A stretch of 33,116 bases of DNA from Arenimonas caeni (lineage in GTDB: Bacteria > Pseudomonadota > Gammaproteobacteria > Xanthomonadales > Xanthomonadaceae): positions 1 to 33,116 of the forward strand of contig NZ_KZ679103.1 of assembly GCF_003024235.1 (NCBI RefSeq). The letters run 5' to 3'. Positions within the stretch are counted from its first letter, which is position 1. Each line of letters begins with the position of its first letter. The translations under genes were made by a program, and so were the position numbers. Of this stretch, positions 22,888-30,716 are shown piece after piece. The notes beneath the pieces were generated by a model that was not told the DNA's origin, made no database searches, and was given only the letters and a program-made list of their open reading frames with translations.

Positions 22888-24000
22888 TCAGAGCTTGGCG
22901 AGGAAGCCGCCGATGGCGGGTCCGAAGCGGGCGATGTCCACCAGGAAGGCGTCGTGGCCCTGCGGTGATTCCAGCGCGAGGAATTCGGAATTGGCGCCAC
23001 CGGCGCGCAGGCCCTCGGCGACCTGCTCCTGTTGCTGCAGCGGGAACAGGATGTCGGTGTGCACGCCGATGCTCAGCGCGCGCTCGAGCCGGATCGAGGC
23101 CAGCGCCTTCATCAGGTCGCCGCCGGCGTATTCGGCCACGTCGAACCAGTCCATCGACCGGCTCAGGTAGAGGTAGCAGTTGGGGTCGAAGGTGCGCACG
23201 AAGCGGCGCGCGTGGCCCTCGAGGTAGCGCTCGACCTCGAACTCCAGGCCGAAGGGGTCGTCCTCGCGGCATTCGCTGTCGAGCCGCACGCGGCCGAAGC
23301 GGCCGTCCCACTCGATCGCCGAGCGGTAGGTCACCACGCCGAGCTTGCGGGCGATGCGCATGCCGTTCTCGGGGTAGGCGTGGTCGTCGTACAGGCCCTG
23401 GTTCCAGTTCGGGTCGAGCCGGATCGCCTCGCGCTGCAGCGAGCGGATGGCGATCGAGAACGGCAGCGCCTGCGGTGCGCCCGACACCTGGATATGGCTG
23501 CGCGCCAGCCCCGGGTGCAGCAGCAGGAAGGCCAGCGCGCCCATGCCGCCCATGGAATTGCCGATCACGCAGGCCAGGCGTTCGATGCCGAGCTCGCGCA
23601 GCACCTCGCGCGCGGCGCGGGCGCCGTCCTCGATCGACAGGTCGGGGAAATCGAGCCGGTAGGCGCGGCCGGTGTCGGGGTTGACCGAGGCCGCGCCGGT
23701 GCTGCCCTTGCAGCTGCCCAGTGGGTTGACGCAGACGACGAACCAGCGGTTGGTGTCGATGGGCTTGCCGGGCCCCAGCATCGCCTCCCACCAGCCCGGC
23801 TCCGGGTTGCTGGCGTTGGCCGCGGCATGGGCGTTGGGCGACAGCCCGGGCAGGATCAGGATGGCGTTGTCGCCCGAGGGCGACAGCTCGCCCCAGGTTT
23901 CGTAGGCGAGCACGGCGCCGGACAGGCTGCCGCCGCGCTTGAAGTGGAAGGGCGAGGGGAGCCGGGCGAAACGGGTGCCCGGCGGGATGGTTTCGGTCAT
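22888..24000 (-). CDS. MetX-family acyltransferase, probable serine O-succinyltransferase
   Basis: The 370-residue alpha/beta hydrolase belongs to the MetX family of homoserine/serine acyltransferases. Catalytic residues are visible: Ser149 in GNSMGG, Asp316 in HTDILFP and His349 in PQGHD. The segment VNPLGSCKGSTG (about 91-102), and the stretch from SIAIRSLQREAIRLDP to the YLEGHARRFVR region, read like the Xanthomonas enzymes shown to succinylate L-serine for cysteine synthesis. Typical homoserine acetyltransferases carry LGGCQG instead. Serine is therefore the favoured substrate, succinyl-CoA the donor, and homoserine the alternative. Its ATG overlaps the ccmI stop as ATGA, so it is the last cistron of the cytochrome c maturation operon. 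A cysteine dioxygenase gene lies just beyond the terminator. Cysteine supply for heme ligation is a possible but unproved link. Confidence 0.82.
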   Translation of the reverse strand: MTETIPPGTRFARLPSPFHFKRGGSLSGAVLAYETWGELSPSGDNAILILPGLSPNAHAAANASNPEPGWWEAMLGPGKPIDTNRWFVVCVNPLGSCKGSTGAASVNPDTGRAYRLDFPDLSIEDGARAAREVLRELGIERLACVIGNSMGGMGALAFLLLHPGLARSHIQVSGAPQALPFSIAIRSLQREAIRLDPNWNQGLYDDHAYPENGMRIARKLGVVTYRSAIEWDGRFGRVRLDSECREDDPFGLEFEVERYLEGHARRFVRTFDPNCYLYLSRSMDWFDVAEYAGGDLMKALASIRLERALSIGVHTDILFPLQQQEQVAEGLRAGGANSEFLALESPQGHDAFLVDIARFGPAIGGFLAKL

Positions 24001-24995
24001 TGCACCACTTTAGCAACCACCAGCGTCGCGGTGGCGCCGTCGGCGACATCGAGTTCGATCGCCTCGGCCTCGAGGTCGCCCGGGGCCGCGCCGGCGTCGC
24101 CGGACTTGGACACCCGCGCCAGCAGGCGCACGCGCGCCTGCCCGGAGAGCTTCTGGGCCGGCATCAGGCCGTCGGCATCCGACAGCGTGAGCTCCAGCGG
24201 GAAGCCGCTGGCCGGCAGGCGCCTGACCGCCACCGGCAGGCCGCCCTCGAGGGTGCGGGCGAAGACGTAGAGCGTGTCGCCCTCGGCGAGCTGGCCGGCC
24301 ACGGCCGGGTCGAGCCGGACGGTGACCCGCAGGGTCGGGCCGGCCGTCGCCTCCGGGGCCGGCGCCAGCGGCTCGAGGCCGGCCAGCGCGCGGGCCTGGT
24401 CGATCTGCGGCCGCAGCGCGGCGGCGGTGCTGGCCTCGACCACCGGCAGCAGGCGCTCCCACAGCGCCGCGGCTTCGGCCGGGTTGCCCGACTGCAGATG
24501 GTGGGCGCCGAGGTAGAACAGGCCGCGCTGGTGCGTGGGGCGGATCTGCACGGCGCGCTCGAGCAGGGCCACGGCCGTGGCCGGGTAGCGGCCGTCGCCG
24601 GCGGCGCGCAGCTGCGCGTCGGCCAGTTCGACCATCAGGTCGGGCTCGTCGGGCAGCAGCGCCTGGGCGCGGCCGAAGGCCTCGACCGCGTCGGCCCAGC
24701 GCTCCTGCGCGGCGCGGCTGCGGGCCAGCAGCACCCAGCCCTCGACGCTGCCGGGCTCCTCGGCCAGGCGCCGTTCCAGCTGCACGATGGCTTCGTCGAG
24801 CGTCGTCGGCGTTTTGACCATGGCCGGGTCGAGCGCGTCGGGCGTGCCCAGCAGGGCGTAAAGGCCGAGCGTGCCCGGGCCCAGCACGAGCGCCACCGCC
24901 AGCGCGACCAGGGGCGCCGCCTTCCACAGCGGCCGCAGCACGATGGCCAGCACCACGGCCAGCAGGCCGACAGAGGCAATCACCAAACCGGACAT
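23997..24995 (-). CDS. ccmI: Cytochrome c maturation protein CcmI
   Basis: CcmI is the apocytochrome c chaperone of the System I heme ligation complex. The 332-residue product has two membrane helices (about 3-20 and 29-50) and a periplasmic TPR region (about 65-190, with LDEAIVQLERRLAEEPGSVEGW and RWADAVEAFGRAQALLPDEP). A C-terminal beta-rich domain (about 225-332) resembles the NrfF/CcmI-2 type. The loop between the two helices is only about eight residues (RPLWKAAP). In E. coli and Rhodobacter it is a long cytoplasmic loop with a leucine-zipper-like segment. The ATG at 24995 overlaps the ccmH stop (ATGA); a longer frame upstream is Arg/Gly-rich shadow sequence. The stop overlaps the following acyltransferase start the same way. 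Confidence 0.88.
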   Translation of the reverse strand: MSGLVIASVGLLAVVLAIVLRPLWKAAPLVALAVALVLGPGTLGLYALLGTPDALDPAMVKTPTTLDEAIVQLERRLAEEPGSVEGWVLLARSRAAQERWADAVEAFGRAQALLPDEPDLMVELADAQLRAAGDGRYPATAVALLERAVQIRPTHQRGLFYLGAHHLQSGNPAEAAALWERLLPVVEASTAAALRPQIDQARALAGLEPLAPAPEATAGPTLRVTVRLDPAVAGQLAEGDTLYVFARTLEGGLPVAVRRLPASGFPLELTLSDADGLMPAQKLSGQARVRLLARVSKSGDAGAAPGDLEAEAIELDVADGATATLVVAKVVQ

Positions 24996-25423
24996 CACCA
25001 CTCCTGGCCGTCGTCGGCCGGCGCCGCCACCGGCGCCTTGCCCGCGCGCCGGCGCACGACCACCACCACCGCGGCGGCGCCGCCGAGCAGGATCAGCGCC
25101 GGGCCGAACCACAGCGGCCAGGTGGCCGGCTTCACCGGCGGGTTGTAGAGAACGAACTCACCGTAGCGCGCGACCAGGTAATCCTTGATCTCGCGGTCGG
25201 ACTTGCCCTCGCGCATCAGCTCCAGCACCTGGGCGCGCAGGTCGGCGGCGATCTGGGCGTTGGAGTCGGCCAGCGACTGGTTCTGGCACATCACGCAGCG
25301 CAGCTCGGCGCTCAGCGACCGGAAGCGCGCTTCCTCGGCGGCGTCGCGGAACTCGATCGGCTCGAACGCGGCGGCGACCGAGGCGAACAGCAGCAGGCAG
25401 GCGGCCAGCAGCCAGGTCTTCAT
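24995..25423 (-). CDS. ccmH: Cytochrome c maturation protein CcmH (thiol oxidoreductase)
   Basis: CcmH keeps the CxxCH cysteines of apocytochromes reduced and presents them for heme attachment in the periplasm. The 142-residue product has a signal/anchor (MKTWLLAACLLLFASVAAAF), then the family motif LRCVMCQNQSLADSNA with Cys43 and Cys46. The KDYLVARYGEFVLYNPP segment and a C-terminal membrane helix (about 105-127) follow. It is the short CcmH form without TPRs, matching the separate ccmI next door. The ATG at 25423 overlaps the ccmG stop as ATGA. A longer upstream frame is Arg/Gly-rich and was rejected. Confidence 0.95.
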   Translation of the reverse strand: MKTWLLAACLLLFASVAAAFEPIEFRDAAEEARFRSLSAELRCVMCQNQSLADSNAQIAADLRAQVLELMREGKSDREIKDYLVARYGEFVLYNPPVKPATWPLWFGPALILLGGAAAVVVVVRRRAGKAPVAAPADDGQEW

Positions 25424-25953
25424 TCCAGCGTCTCCAGCAGCGGCAGCAGTTGCTGCTGCACGACCTCGTCGGTGACCGGGCCGACGAACTTCCAGCGCAC
25501 CATGCCCTGCGCATCGACCAGGAAGGTCTCGGGCGCGCCGTAGATGCCCCAGTCGAGCGCCGCGCGGCCCTCGACGTCGGCGATGACCAGGTCGTAGGGG
25601 TTGCCGAACTGCGCCAGCCAGCGGAAGGCGTCCTCCGGCTCGTCCTTGTAGTCGTAGCCGACCACCCGGATGCGGCCCGATTCGGCCAGCCGGGTGATCA
25701 CCGGGTGCTCGTCGCGGCAGGCCGGGCACCAGCTGCCCCAGACGTTGAGCAGGTAGGGCGCGCCGAGCAGGTCGGCCTTGCGGATGATCCGGTCGGGCTC
25801 GCCCAGCACCGGCAGCGCGAAATCCGGCGCCGGCTTGCCCAGCAGCGGCGAGGGCAGGATGCTGGTGTCCTTGCCCGAGTTCATCATCACGCCCACGCCG
25901 AGCAGCAGGGCCAGCAGGGCGAAGGCCAGCAGCGGCAGCAGGCGCTTGATCAT
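25420..25953 (-). CDS. ccmG: Thiol:disulfide interchange protein CcmG/DsbE
   Basis: CcmG is a membrane-anchored thioredoxin-like protein that passes electrons from DsbD to CcmH or apocytochrome c. The 177-residue product has an N-terminal anchor (about 4-23). Its thioredoxin fold carries the active site WGSWCPACRDEHP (Cys76 and Cys79), the GAPETFLVD cis-proline segment (about 139-147), and the acidic GYDYKDEPEDA insertion common in this subfamily. Both ends overlap neighbouring cistrons by four bases (ATGA), so translation is coupled with ccmF and ccmH. Confidence 0.95.
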   Translation of the reverse strand: MIKRLLPLLAFALLALLLGVGVMMNSGKDTSILPSPLLGKPAPDFALPVLGEPDRIIRKADLLGAPYLLNVWGSWCPACRDEHPVITRLAESGRIRVVGYDYKDEPEDAFRWLAQFGNPYDLVIADVEGRAALDWGIYGAPETFLVDAQGMVRWKFVGPVTDEVVQQQLLPLLETLE

Positions 25954-27887
25954 GCGCCGGCCCCCGCGGCCACCGGCCGGCGGAAGCGCCGGTCGAGCGT
26001 GACGATGAAGGCGCCGGCCGCCATGAACAGCGAGCCGAGCCAGATCAGCCGGATCCAGGGTTTGACGTACAGGCGCAGCGCCCAGCCGCCGGTCTGGTCG
26101 GTGGGCTCGCCCAGGGCCACGTACAGGTCGCGGCTGAGGCCGCCGTCGAGCGCGGCCTCGGTCATCACCTGGCCGCCGGCCAGGTAGGCGCGCTTTTCCG
26201 GGTGCATCACCGCGATCTCGCGGCCGTCGCGGCTCACCACCACGGTGCCGTGGTCGGCGACGAAGTTGGGGCCCTGACGCTTTTCCACGCCGCGGAACGC
26301 GAAGTCATAGCCACGCAGTTCGAACACCTGGCCCGGCCGGGCCGCCACGTCGCGCTCGATGCTGGTCGACTCGGTGATGAACACACCGGCCACGAAGATG
26401 CCGATGCCGGCGTGCGCCAGCAGCATGCCGGTCATCTCGGCGGTGAAGCGCGTGCCCCTGGAACTGGACTTCAGGCGCTGCCAGGCGAAGCGGGCCGTGC
26501 CGGCCACCACCCAGGTGGCGCCGAGCAGGCCGAACGCGGTCTTGGCGGTGCCGTGCGGCCAGGCGAAGAAGGCCAGCACGCCGACCAGCACCGCCAGCGC
26601 CGCCCAGGGCGCCAGCCAGCGCAGCGGCTGCGAGAGGTCCTCGCGCTGCCAGCGGCTGAGCGGCCCGAACGGCACCAGGGCCACCAGCGGCGCCATCAGC
26701 AGCACGAACAGCAGGCCGAAGTAGGGCGGACCCACCGAGATCTTGCCCAGGTCGAGCGCCTCGGCCAGCAGCGGGTAGAGCGTGCCGAGCAGGATCATCG
26801 CCGCCGAGGCGGTGAGCAGCAGGTTGTTGGCGAGCAGGAAGGTCTCGCGCGAGGCGGCGGCGAAGGGCTTGCCGGTTTCCTCACGCGGCGCCCGCACTGC
26901 GTACAGCAGCAGCGAACCGCCGATCACGATGGCCAGGAACACCAGGATGAACATGCCGCGCTCGGGATCCGAGGCGAAGGCATGCACGCTGGTGAGCACG
27001 CCCGAGCGGACCAGGAAGGTGCCCAGCAGCGACAGCGAGAAGGCGGCGATGGCCAGCAGCAGGGTCCAGCCGCGGAAGCTGCCGCGCTTTTCCGTCACGG
27101 CCTGCGAATGCAGCAGCGCGGCGCCGACCAGCCAGGGCATGAAGCTGGCGTTCTCCACCGGGTCCCAGAACCACCAGCCGCCCCAGCCGAGCTCGTAGTA
27201 GGCCCAGAAGCTGCCCAGCGCGATGCCCAGGGTCAGGAAGGCCCAGGCCACGTTGGTCCACGGCCGGCTCCAGCGCACCCACTGCGCATCGACCTTGCCG
27301 TCGATCAGCGCCGCCACCGCGAAGGCGAAGGCCACCGCGAAGCCCACGTAGCCCATGTACAGCAGGGGCGGGTGGAAGATCATGCCCGGGTCCTGCAGCA
27401 GCGGGTTCATGTCGCGGCCTTCCACGGCCGCCGGCAGCAGGCGCTCGAAGGGGTTGGAGGTGAACAGGGTGAAGGCCAGGAAGCCCAGCGCGACCATGCC
27501 CATCACCGCCAGCACGCGCGAAACCACCGTCGCCGGCAGCGCCTTGGAGAACACGCCGACCGCGGCGATCCAGGCGCACAGGATCAGCACCCACAGCAGC
27601 AGCGAGCCCTCGTGCGCGCCCCAGACCGCGGTGAACTGGTAGGCCACCGGCAGCAGCGTGTTCGAATTCTGGGCCACGTAGGCCACCGAGAAGTCGTGCT
27701 GCAGGAAGGCCCAGGTGAGCAGGGCGTAGGAGACCGAGACCGCCAGCAGCAGCGCGTACGACAGCGGCCGGGCGGTGGCCATCCAGGCCGCGTTGCCGCG
27801 GTGCGCGCCGACCAGCGGCAGCACCGACAGCAGCAGCGAGAGCATCAGCGCCAGCGCGAGGCTGGCCAGTCCGAACTCGGGAAGCAC
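25950..27887 (-). CDS. ccmF: Heme lyase subunit CcmF
   Basis: CcmF takes heme from holo-CcmE and, with CcmH and CcmI, joins it to apocytochrome c. The 645-residue product has about 15 membrane helices. It carries the tryptophan-rich heme-handling motif GWGGWWFWDPVENASFMPWL (234-253), AVWGAHEGSLLLWVL (88-101), and PLLQDPGMIFHPPLLYMGY (162-180), whose histidines are typical heme ligands. The start is a GTG at 27887 directly after the ccmE stop codon (TGAGTG, no gap), with the family N-terminus PEFGLASLALAL following it. The length is normal, and the end overlaps ccmG by ATGA. Confidence 0.96.
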   Translation of the reverse strand: MLPEFGLASLALALMLSLLLSVLPLVGAHRGNAAWMATARPLSYALLLAVSVSYALLTWAFLQHDFSVAYVAQNSNTLLPVAYQFTAVWGAHEGSLLLWVLILCAWIAAVGVFSKALPATVVSRVLAVMGMVALGFLAFTLFTSNPFERLLPAAVEGRDMNPLLQDPGMIFHPPLLYMGYVGFAVAFAFAVAALIDGKVDAQWVRWSRPWTNVAWAFLTLGIALGSFWAYYELGWGGWWFWDPVENASFMPWLVGAALLHSQAVTEKRGSFRGWTLLLAIAAFSLSLLGTFLVRSGVLTSVHAFASDPERGMFILVFLAIVIGGSLLLYAVRAPREETGKPFAAASRETFLLANNLLLTASAAMILLGTLYPLLAEALDLGKISVGPPYFGLLFVLLMAPLVALVPFGPLSRWQREDLSQPLRWLAPWAALAVLVGVLAFFAWPHGTAKTAFGLLGATWVVAGTARFAWQRLKSSSRGTRFTAEMTGMLLAHAGIGIFVAGVFITESTSIERDVAARPGQVFELRGYDFAFRGVEKRQGPNFVADHGTVVVSRDGREIAVMHPEKRAYLAGGQVMTEAALDGGLSRDLYVALGEPTDQTGGWALRLYVKPWIRLIWLGSLFMAAGAFIVTLDRRFRRPVAAGAGA

Positions 27888-28367
27888 TCAGTAGCCTCCC
27901 TCGGAATCGTCGCCGGACTTGCCGGTCTCGACCTTGTGCTTCTCGTGCGCCTTGCCCATGGCCTCGGCCACCTCGCGCGGCATGTACTGCTCGTCGTGCT
28001 TGGCCAGCACCTGGGTGGCGTGGAACTCGTCGCCGACGCGGCGGCCGGTGGCGATGACGGCCTGGTTCTCGCGGAACAGGTCGGGGAGGATGCCCTCGTA
28101 GCGCGCGGTCATCACCGCGTCGCCGTCAGTCACGCCGAAGCTGACCTTGAGCGTGCCTTCCTCGCGCAGCAGGCTGTCCTTGGCGACCATGCCGCCGAGC
28201 CGGAACACGGCCTGGTCGGCCGCCTCGCCGGCGTAGACCTCGCTGGGCGTGTACAGGTAGGTGATGTTCTCGCGCAGGGCCAGGGTGACCAGGCCGGCGG
28301 CCACCGCCGAGGCGGCGACCAGGCCCAGCACCAGCCAGAGGCGACGCTTGCGGGTGGGATGCATCAT
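27888..28367 (-). CDS. ccmE: Heme chaperone CcmE
   Basis: CcmE binds heme covalently through a histidine in the periplasm and hands it to CcmF. The 159-residue product has an N-terminal membrane anchor (about 10-30) and an OB-fold domain. LAKHDEQYMP holds the heme-binding His124 and the axial Tyr128, equivalent to LAKHDENYTP in E. coli. A charged C-terminal tail follows. Two ATGs stand in tandem (28367 and 28364). The first overlaps the ccmD stop as ATGA, the same join used along the operon, so I chose it. The stop is directly followed by the GTG of ccmF. Confidence 0.95.
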   Translation of the reverse strand: MMHPTRKRRLWLVLGLVAASAVAAGLVTLALRENITYLYTPSEVYAGEAADQAVFRLGGMVAKDSLLREEGTLKVSFGVTDGDAVMTARYEGILPDLFRENQAVIATGRRVGDEFHATQVLAKHDEQYMPREVAEAMGKAHEKHKVETGKSGDDSEGGY

Positions 28368-28525
28368 GCGGGCTTGTCCTGCTGGTTGCGTGCGGCCTCG
28401 CGGCGGGCGCGCAGGGCGATGGCGCGGCGGGTGCGGCCGATGCGCAGGCGCGGGGCCAGGAAGTCCCAGGCCAGGTAGGCCGCGAAAACGGCGTAGGCGC
28501 CGACGACGTACTCGATGTAGCTCAT
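28364..28525 (-). CDS. ccmD: Heme exporter accessory protein CcmD
   Basis: CcmD is a small membrane protein that helps release holo-CcmE from the CcmABC complex. The 53-residue product has one membrane helix (about 5-24) with YVVGAYAVFAAYLAWDFLAPRL, the usual Tyr/Ala-rich pattern, and then an Arg-rich cytoplasmic tail with the typical RRAIALRARRE. The ATG at 28525 overlaps the ccmC stop (ATGA). It is identified by size, pattern and place between ccmC and ccmE. Confidence 0.93.
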   Translation of the reverse strand: MSYIEYVVGAYAVFAAYLAWDFLAPRLRIGRTRRAIALRARREAARNQQDKPA

Positions 28526-29274
28526 CGGGCATCCTCCGCGGCGGCGGCGCGGGCCCAGTCCTTGCCGGCCTCGCGCTCGAGGTTGTCGGCGCGGGCGCGC
28601 TGGAGCAGCGAACCGACGAACCAGAACTTGGTCGCGAACACCATCACCCACAGCGGCCAGGCCATCGAGGCGTCCATGGTCGATTCGCCGAAGAGCTTGA
28701 TCGTCGCGCCCTGGTGCAGCGAGTTCCACCACTCCACCGAGTAGCGGATGATCGGCAGCAGCACCACGCCGACGATCGAGAGGAAGCCGGCGGCGCGGGC
28801 CGCGGCACGGCGGTCCTCGATGGCCGAATACAGGCCGATCACGCCCAGGTACATGAACAGCAGCACCAGTTCCGAGGTCAGGCGCGGATCCCAGTCCCAC
28901 CAGGTGCCCCACATCGGCTTGCCCCAGATCGAACCGGTGGCCAGGGTGACGAAGGTGAACCAGGCGCCGACGGGCGCGCAGGCCATGGCCAGGATCTCGG
29001 CCAGCTTGATGTGCCAGACCAGCGCGATGGTGGCGTAGAAGGCCATCAGCGCGTAGACGAACAGGCTCATCCAGGCGGCCGGCACGTGGATGTAGAGGAT
29101 GCGGAAGCTGTCGCCCTGCTGGTAGTCGGGCGGCACCATGAACAGCGCGCCGTACAGCCCGATGGCCATGCCCAGCAGGCCCAGGCCGAAGCCCCAGGGG
29201 GTCCAGCGCGCGGCGAAGCGGTCGAAGGTGGGGGGTGATCCGAGTTGGTGGAACCAGAGCAGGACAGGATTCAC
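28522..29274 (-). CDS. ccmC: Heme exporter protein CcmC
   Basis: CcmC loads heme onto CcmE together with CcmD. The 250-residue product has six membrane helices and the tryptophan-rich periplasmic motif WGTWWDWDPRLT (122-133). Flanking histidines at His63 (YIHVPAAW) and His187 (SLHQG) are expected to bind heme. The start is a GTG at 29274, 10 bases after the ccmB stop and with a poor ribosome-binding sequence. An ATG in the same frame does not occur before the conserved LGSP segment, so the GTG is preferred. The end overlaps ccmD by ATGA. Confidence 0.95.
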   Translation of the reverse strand: MNPVLLWFHQLGSPPTFDRFAARWTPWGFGLGLLGMAIGLYGALFMVPPDYQQGDSFRILYIHVPAAWMSLFVYALMAFYATIALVWHIKLAEILAMACAPVGAWFTFVTLATGSIWGKPMWGTWWDWDPRLTSELVLLFMYLGVIGLYSAIEDRRAAARAAGFLSIVGVVLLPIIRYSVEWWNSLHQGATIKLFGESTMDASMAWPLWVMVFATKFWFVGSLLQRARADNLEREAGKDWARAAAAEDAR

Positions 29275-29284
29275 GGCGGCGTTT

Positions 29285-29968
29285 TCAGGTCAGGGCGATT
29301 CGGATCGCCGCGGCGGCGGCGAGCGGGGCAAGCACCAGGCACAGGACCAGGCCGGCGGCCAGCAGCAGCAGCGCTCCGGCCCAGGGCAGCCCTTGGGCGG
29401 CGGCCATCACGCTTCCGGCGCCGAACACCAGCACGGGCAGGAAAAGCGGCAGCGCCAGCAGGGCCAGCAGCATACCAGAGCGTCGTATGCCGACCGTGAG
29501 CGCCGCCACCACTGCGCCGAGCAGGCTCAGCAGCGGCGTTCCCAGCAACAGCGAGACCAGCAGCAGCGGCAGGAGTTCCCCCGGCAGGAACAGCAGTTCG
29601 GCCAGCAGCGGCACCAGCAGCACCAGCGGCAGGGCCGAGGTGGCCCAGTGCACGGCGACGCGCACGGCGACCAGCCAGGCCAGCGGCACCGGCGCGAGCA
29701 GCATCTGCTCGAGGCTGCCGTCCTCGAGGTCGCCGCGGTAGAGCGTGTCGAGCGTGAGCAGCCCCGCGAGCAGCACCGCCACCCAGAGCACGCCCGGGGC
29801 GATGCGCGCCAGCTGGGCCGGCTCCGAGCCCACCGCCAGCGGGAACAGGGCCACCACCATCAGCGCGAACAGCAGCGGCTGGGCGGCGTCGCCGCGCCGG
29901 CGCCAGACCAGGCGCAGGTCGCGCCGGGCCTGGGCGCGGGCCACCGCCCACAGCGAGGGCGCGCTCAT
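29285..29968 (-). CDS. ccmB: Heme exporter protein CcmB
   Basis: CcmB is the membrane subunit of the CcmAB ATP-binding cassette complex that drives release of holo-CcmE. The 227-residue product has six hydrophobic helices. Typical segments are the early [25 protein letters not shown] region, [20 protein letters not shown] and [20 protein letters not shown] chose the ATG at 29968, which overlaps the ccmA stop (ATGA); the long open frame upstream is a shadow of ccmA. The gene has the usual position between ccmA and ccmC. Confidence 0.95.
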   Translation of the reverse strand: MSAPSLWAVARAQARRDLRLVWRRRGDAAQPLLFALMVVALFPLAVGSEPAQLARIAPGVLWVAVLLAGLLTLDTLYRGDLEDGSLEQMLLAPVPLAWLVAVRVAVHWATSALPLVLLVPLLAELLFLPGELLPLLLVSLLLGTPLLSLLGAVVAALTVGIRRSGMLLALLALPLFLPVLVFGAGSVMAAAQGLPWAGALLLLAAGLVLCLVLAPLAAAAAIRIALT

Positions 29969-30618
29969 GCCGGCCTCCGGGCGGGGGCGAGTTCGAGCGT
30001 GCGCACCGGCACCGGCGGCGCGGCGTAGGCGCCATGGGTGGTCAGCAGCACCGCGCCGCCTTCGGCGACGTGGTCCTGGATCAGCCGGTTCACCAGGGCG
30101 ATGCCCTCGAGGTCGAGGTTGGCGTAGGGCTCGTCGAGCAGCCACAGCGGCGCGCGCTGCAGGCCCAGCCGGGCCAGGCCCAGGCGCTTGTTCTGGCCGG
30201 CGGAAAGGCGCCGGGCCGGGGTGTCCTCGTAGCCGGCGAGCCCGACCCGGGCCAGGGCCGCGGCCAGGTCCAGGCCGGCCGGCGCACCGGCGAGGGCGCG
30301 GGCGAACTCCAGGTTCTCCAGCGTCGACAGTTCGGCCTTGTGGCCGGGCAGGTGGCCCAGGTAGGCGCTGCCGCGGGCGAGATGGTCGCGATCGACCGGC
30401 TGGCCGGCCAGGTGGACCTCGCCGGCGCCGGCCGCCAGCAGGCCGGCGAGCACGCGCAGCAGGGTGGTCTTGCCGGCGCCGTTGCCGCCGAGCACCAGCA
30501 GGGCCTGTCCGCGCCCGAGCTCGAAGTCGAGCGGGCCGAACACGGGCTCCTCGTTGCGCGAGAAACACAGCCCGCGGGCTTGCAGCAGCGGCTCGTCGGC
30601 GGGCAGGGAAGCATCCAT
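29965..30618 (-). CDS. ccmA: Cytochrome c biogenesis ATP-binding protein CcmA
   Basis: CcmA is the ATPase of the CcmABCD complex. The 217-residue product has Walker A GGNGAGKT (44-51), the signature-like [14 protein letters not shown], Walker [13 protein letters not shown], and a switch histidine in LLTTHGAY. The signature has LSAGQ in place of LSGGQ, as is usual for CcmA. It is the first gene of a nine-gene maturation set plus one acyltransferase (30618 down to 22888) in which nearly every join is an ATGA overlap. A TAGAAT -10 box lies only nine bases before the ATG, so the operon mRNA has almost no leader. Confidence 0.95.
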   Translation of the reverse strand: MDASLPADEPLLQARGLCFSRNEEPVFGPLDFELGRGQALLVLGGNGAGKTTLLRVLAGLLAAGAGEVHLAGQPVDRDHLARGSAYLGHLPGHKAELSTLENLEFARALAGAPAGLDLAAALARVGLAGYEDTPARRLSAGQNKRLGLARLGLQRAPLWLLDEPYANLDLEGIALVNRLIQDHVAEGGAVLLTTHGAYAAPPVPVRTLELAPARRPA

Positions 30619-30627
30619 TGCGCGGCG

Positions 30628-30633
30628 ATTCTA
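30628..30633 (-). promoter_or_regulatory. -10 box of the ccm operon
   Basis: On the minus strand GGTAGAATCG carries TAGAAT, identical to the -10 box before the response regulator gene at 18827. Transcription should begin about three bases before the ccmA ATG, so the mRNA is nearly leaderless. This is the only promoter-like sequence seen for the 7.7-kb operon. Confidence 0.5.
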
Positions 30634-30684
30634 CCGGCAGCCCCGCGGGCGCGGCCATGACCACGGTCAAGCCCCCGTTTTTTG

Positions 30685-30690
30685 CATAAT
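30685..30690 (+). promoter_or_regulatory. -10 box of the aminotransferase/omega-amidase pair
   Basis: CATAAT lies in an unusually T-rich stretch (GTTTTTTGCATAAT). The start should fall near 30697, leaving about 20 bases to the ATG at 30717, with AGGA at 30707-30710 as ribosome-binding site. It is divergent from the ccm promoter, about 52 bases away. Confidence 0.5.
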
Positions 30691-30716
30691 CGCCGTTCGC
30701 CGACACAGGAACCGAG

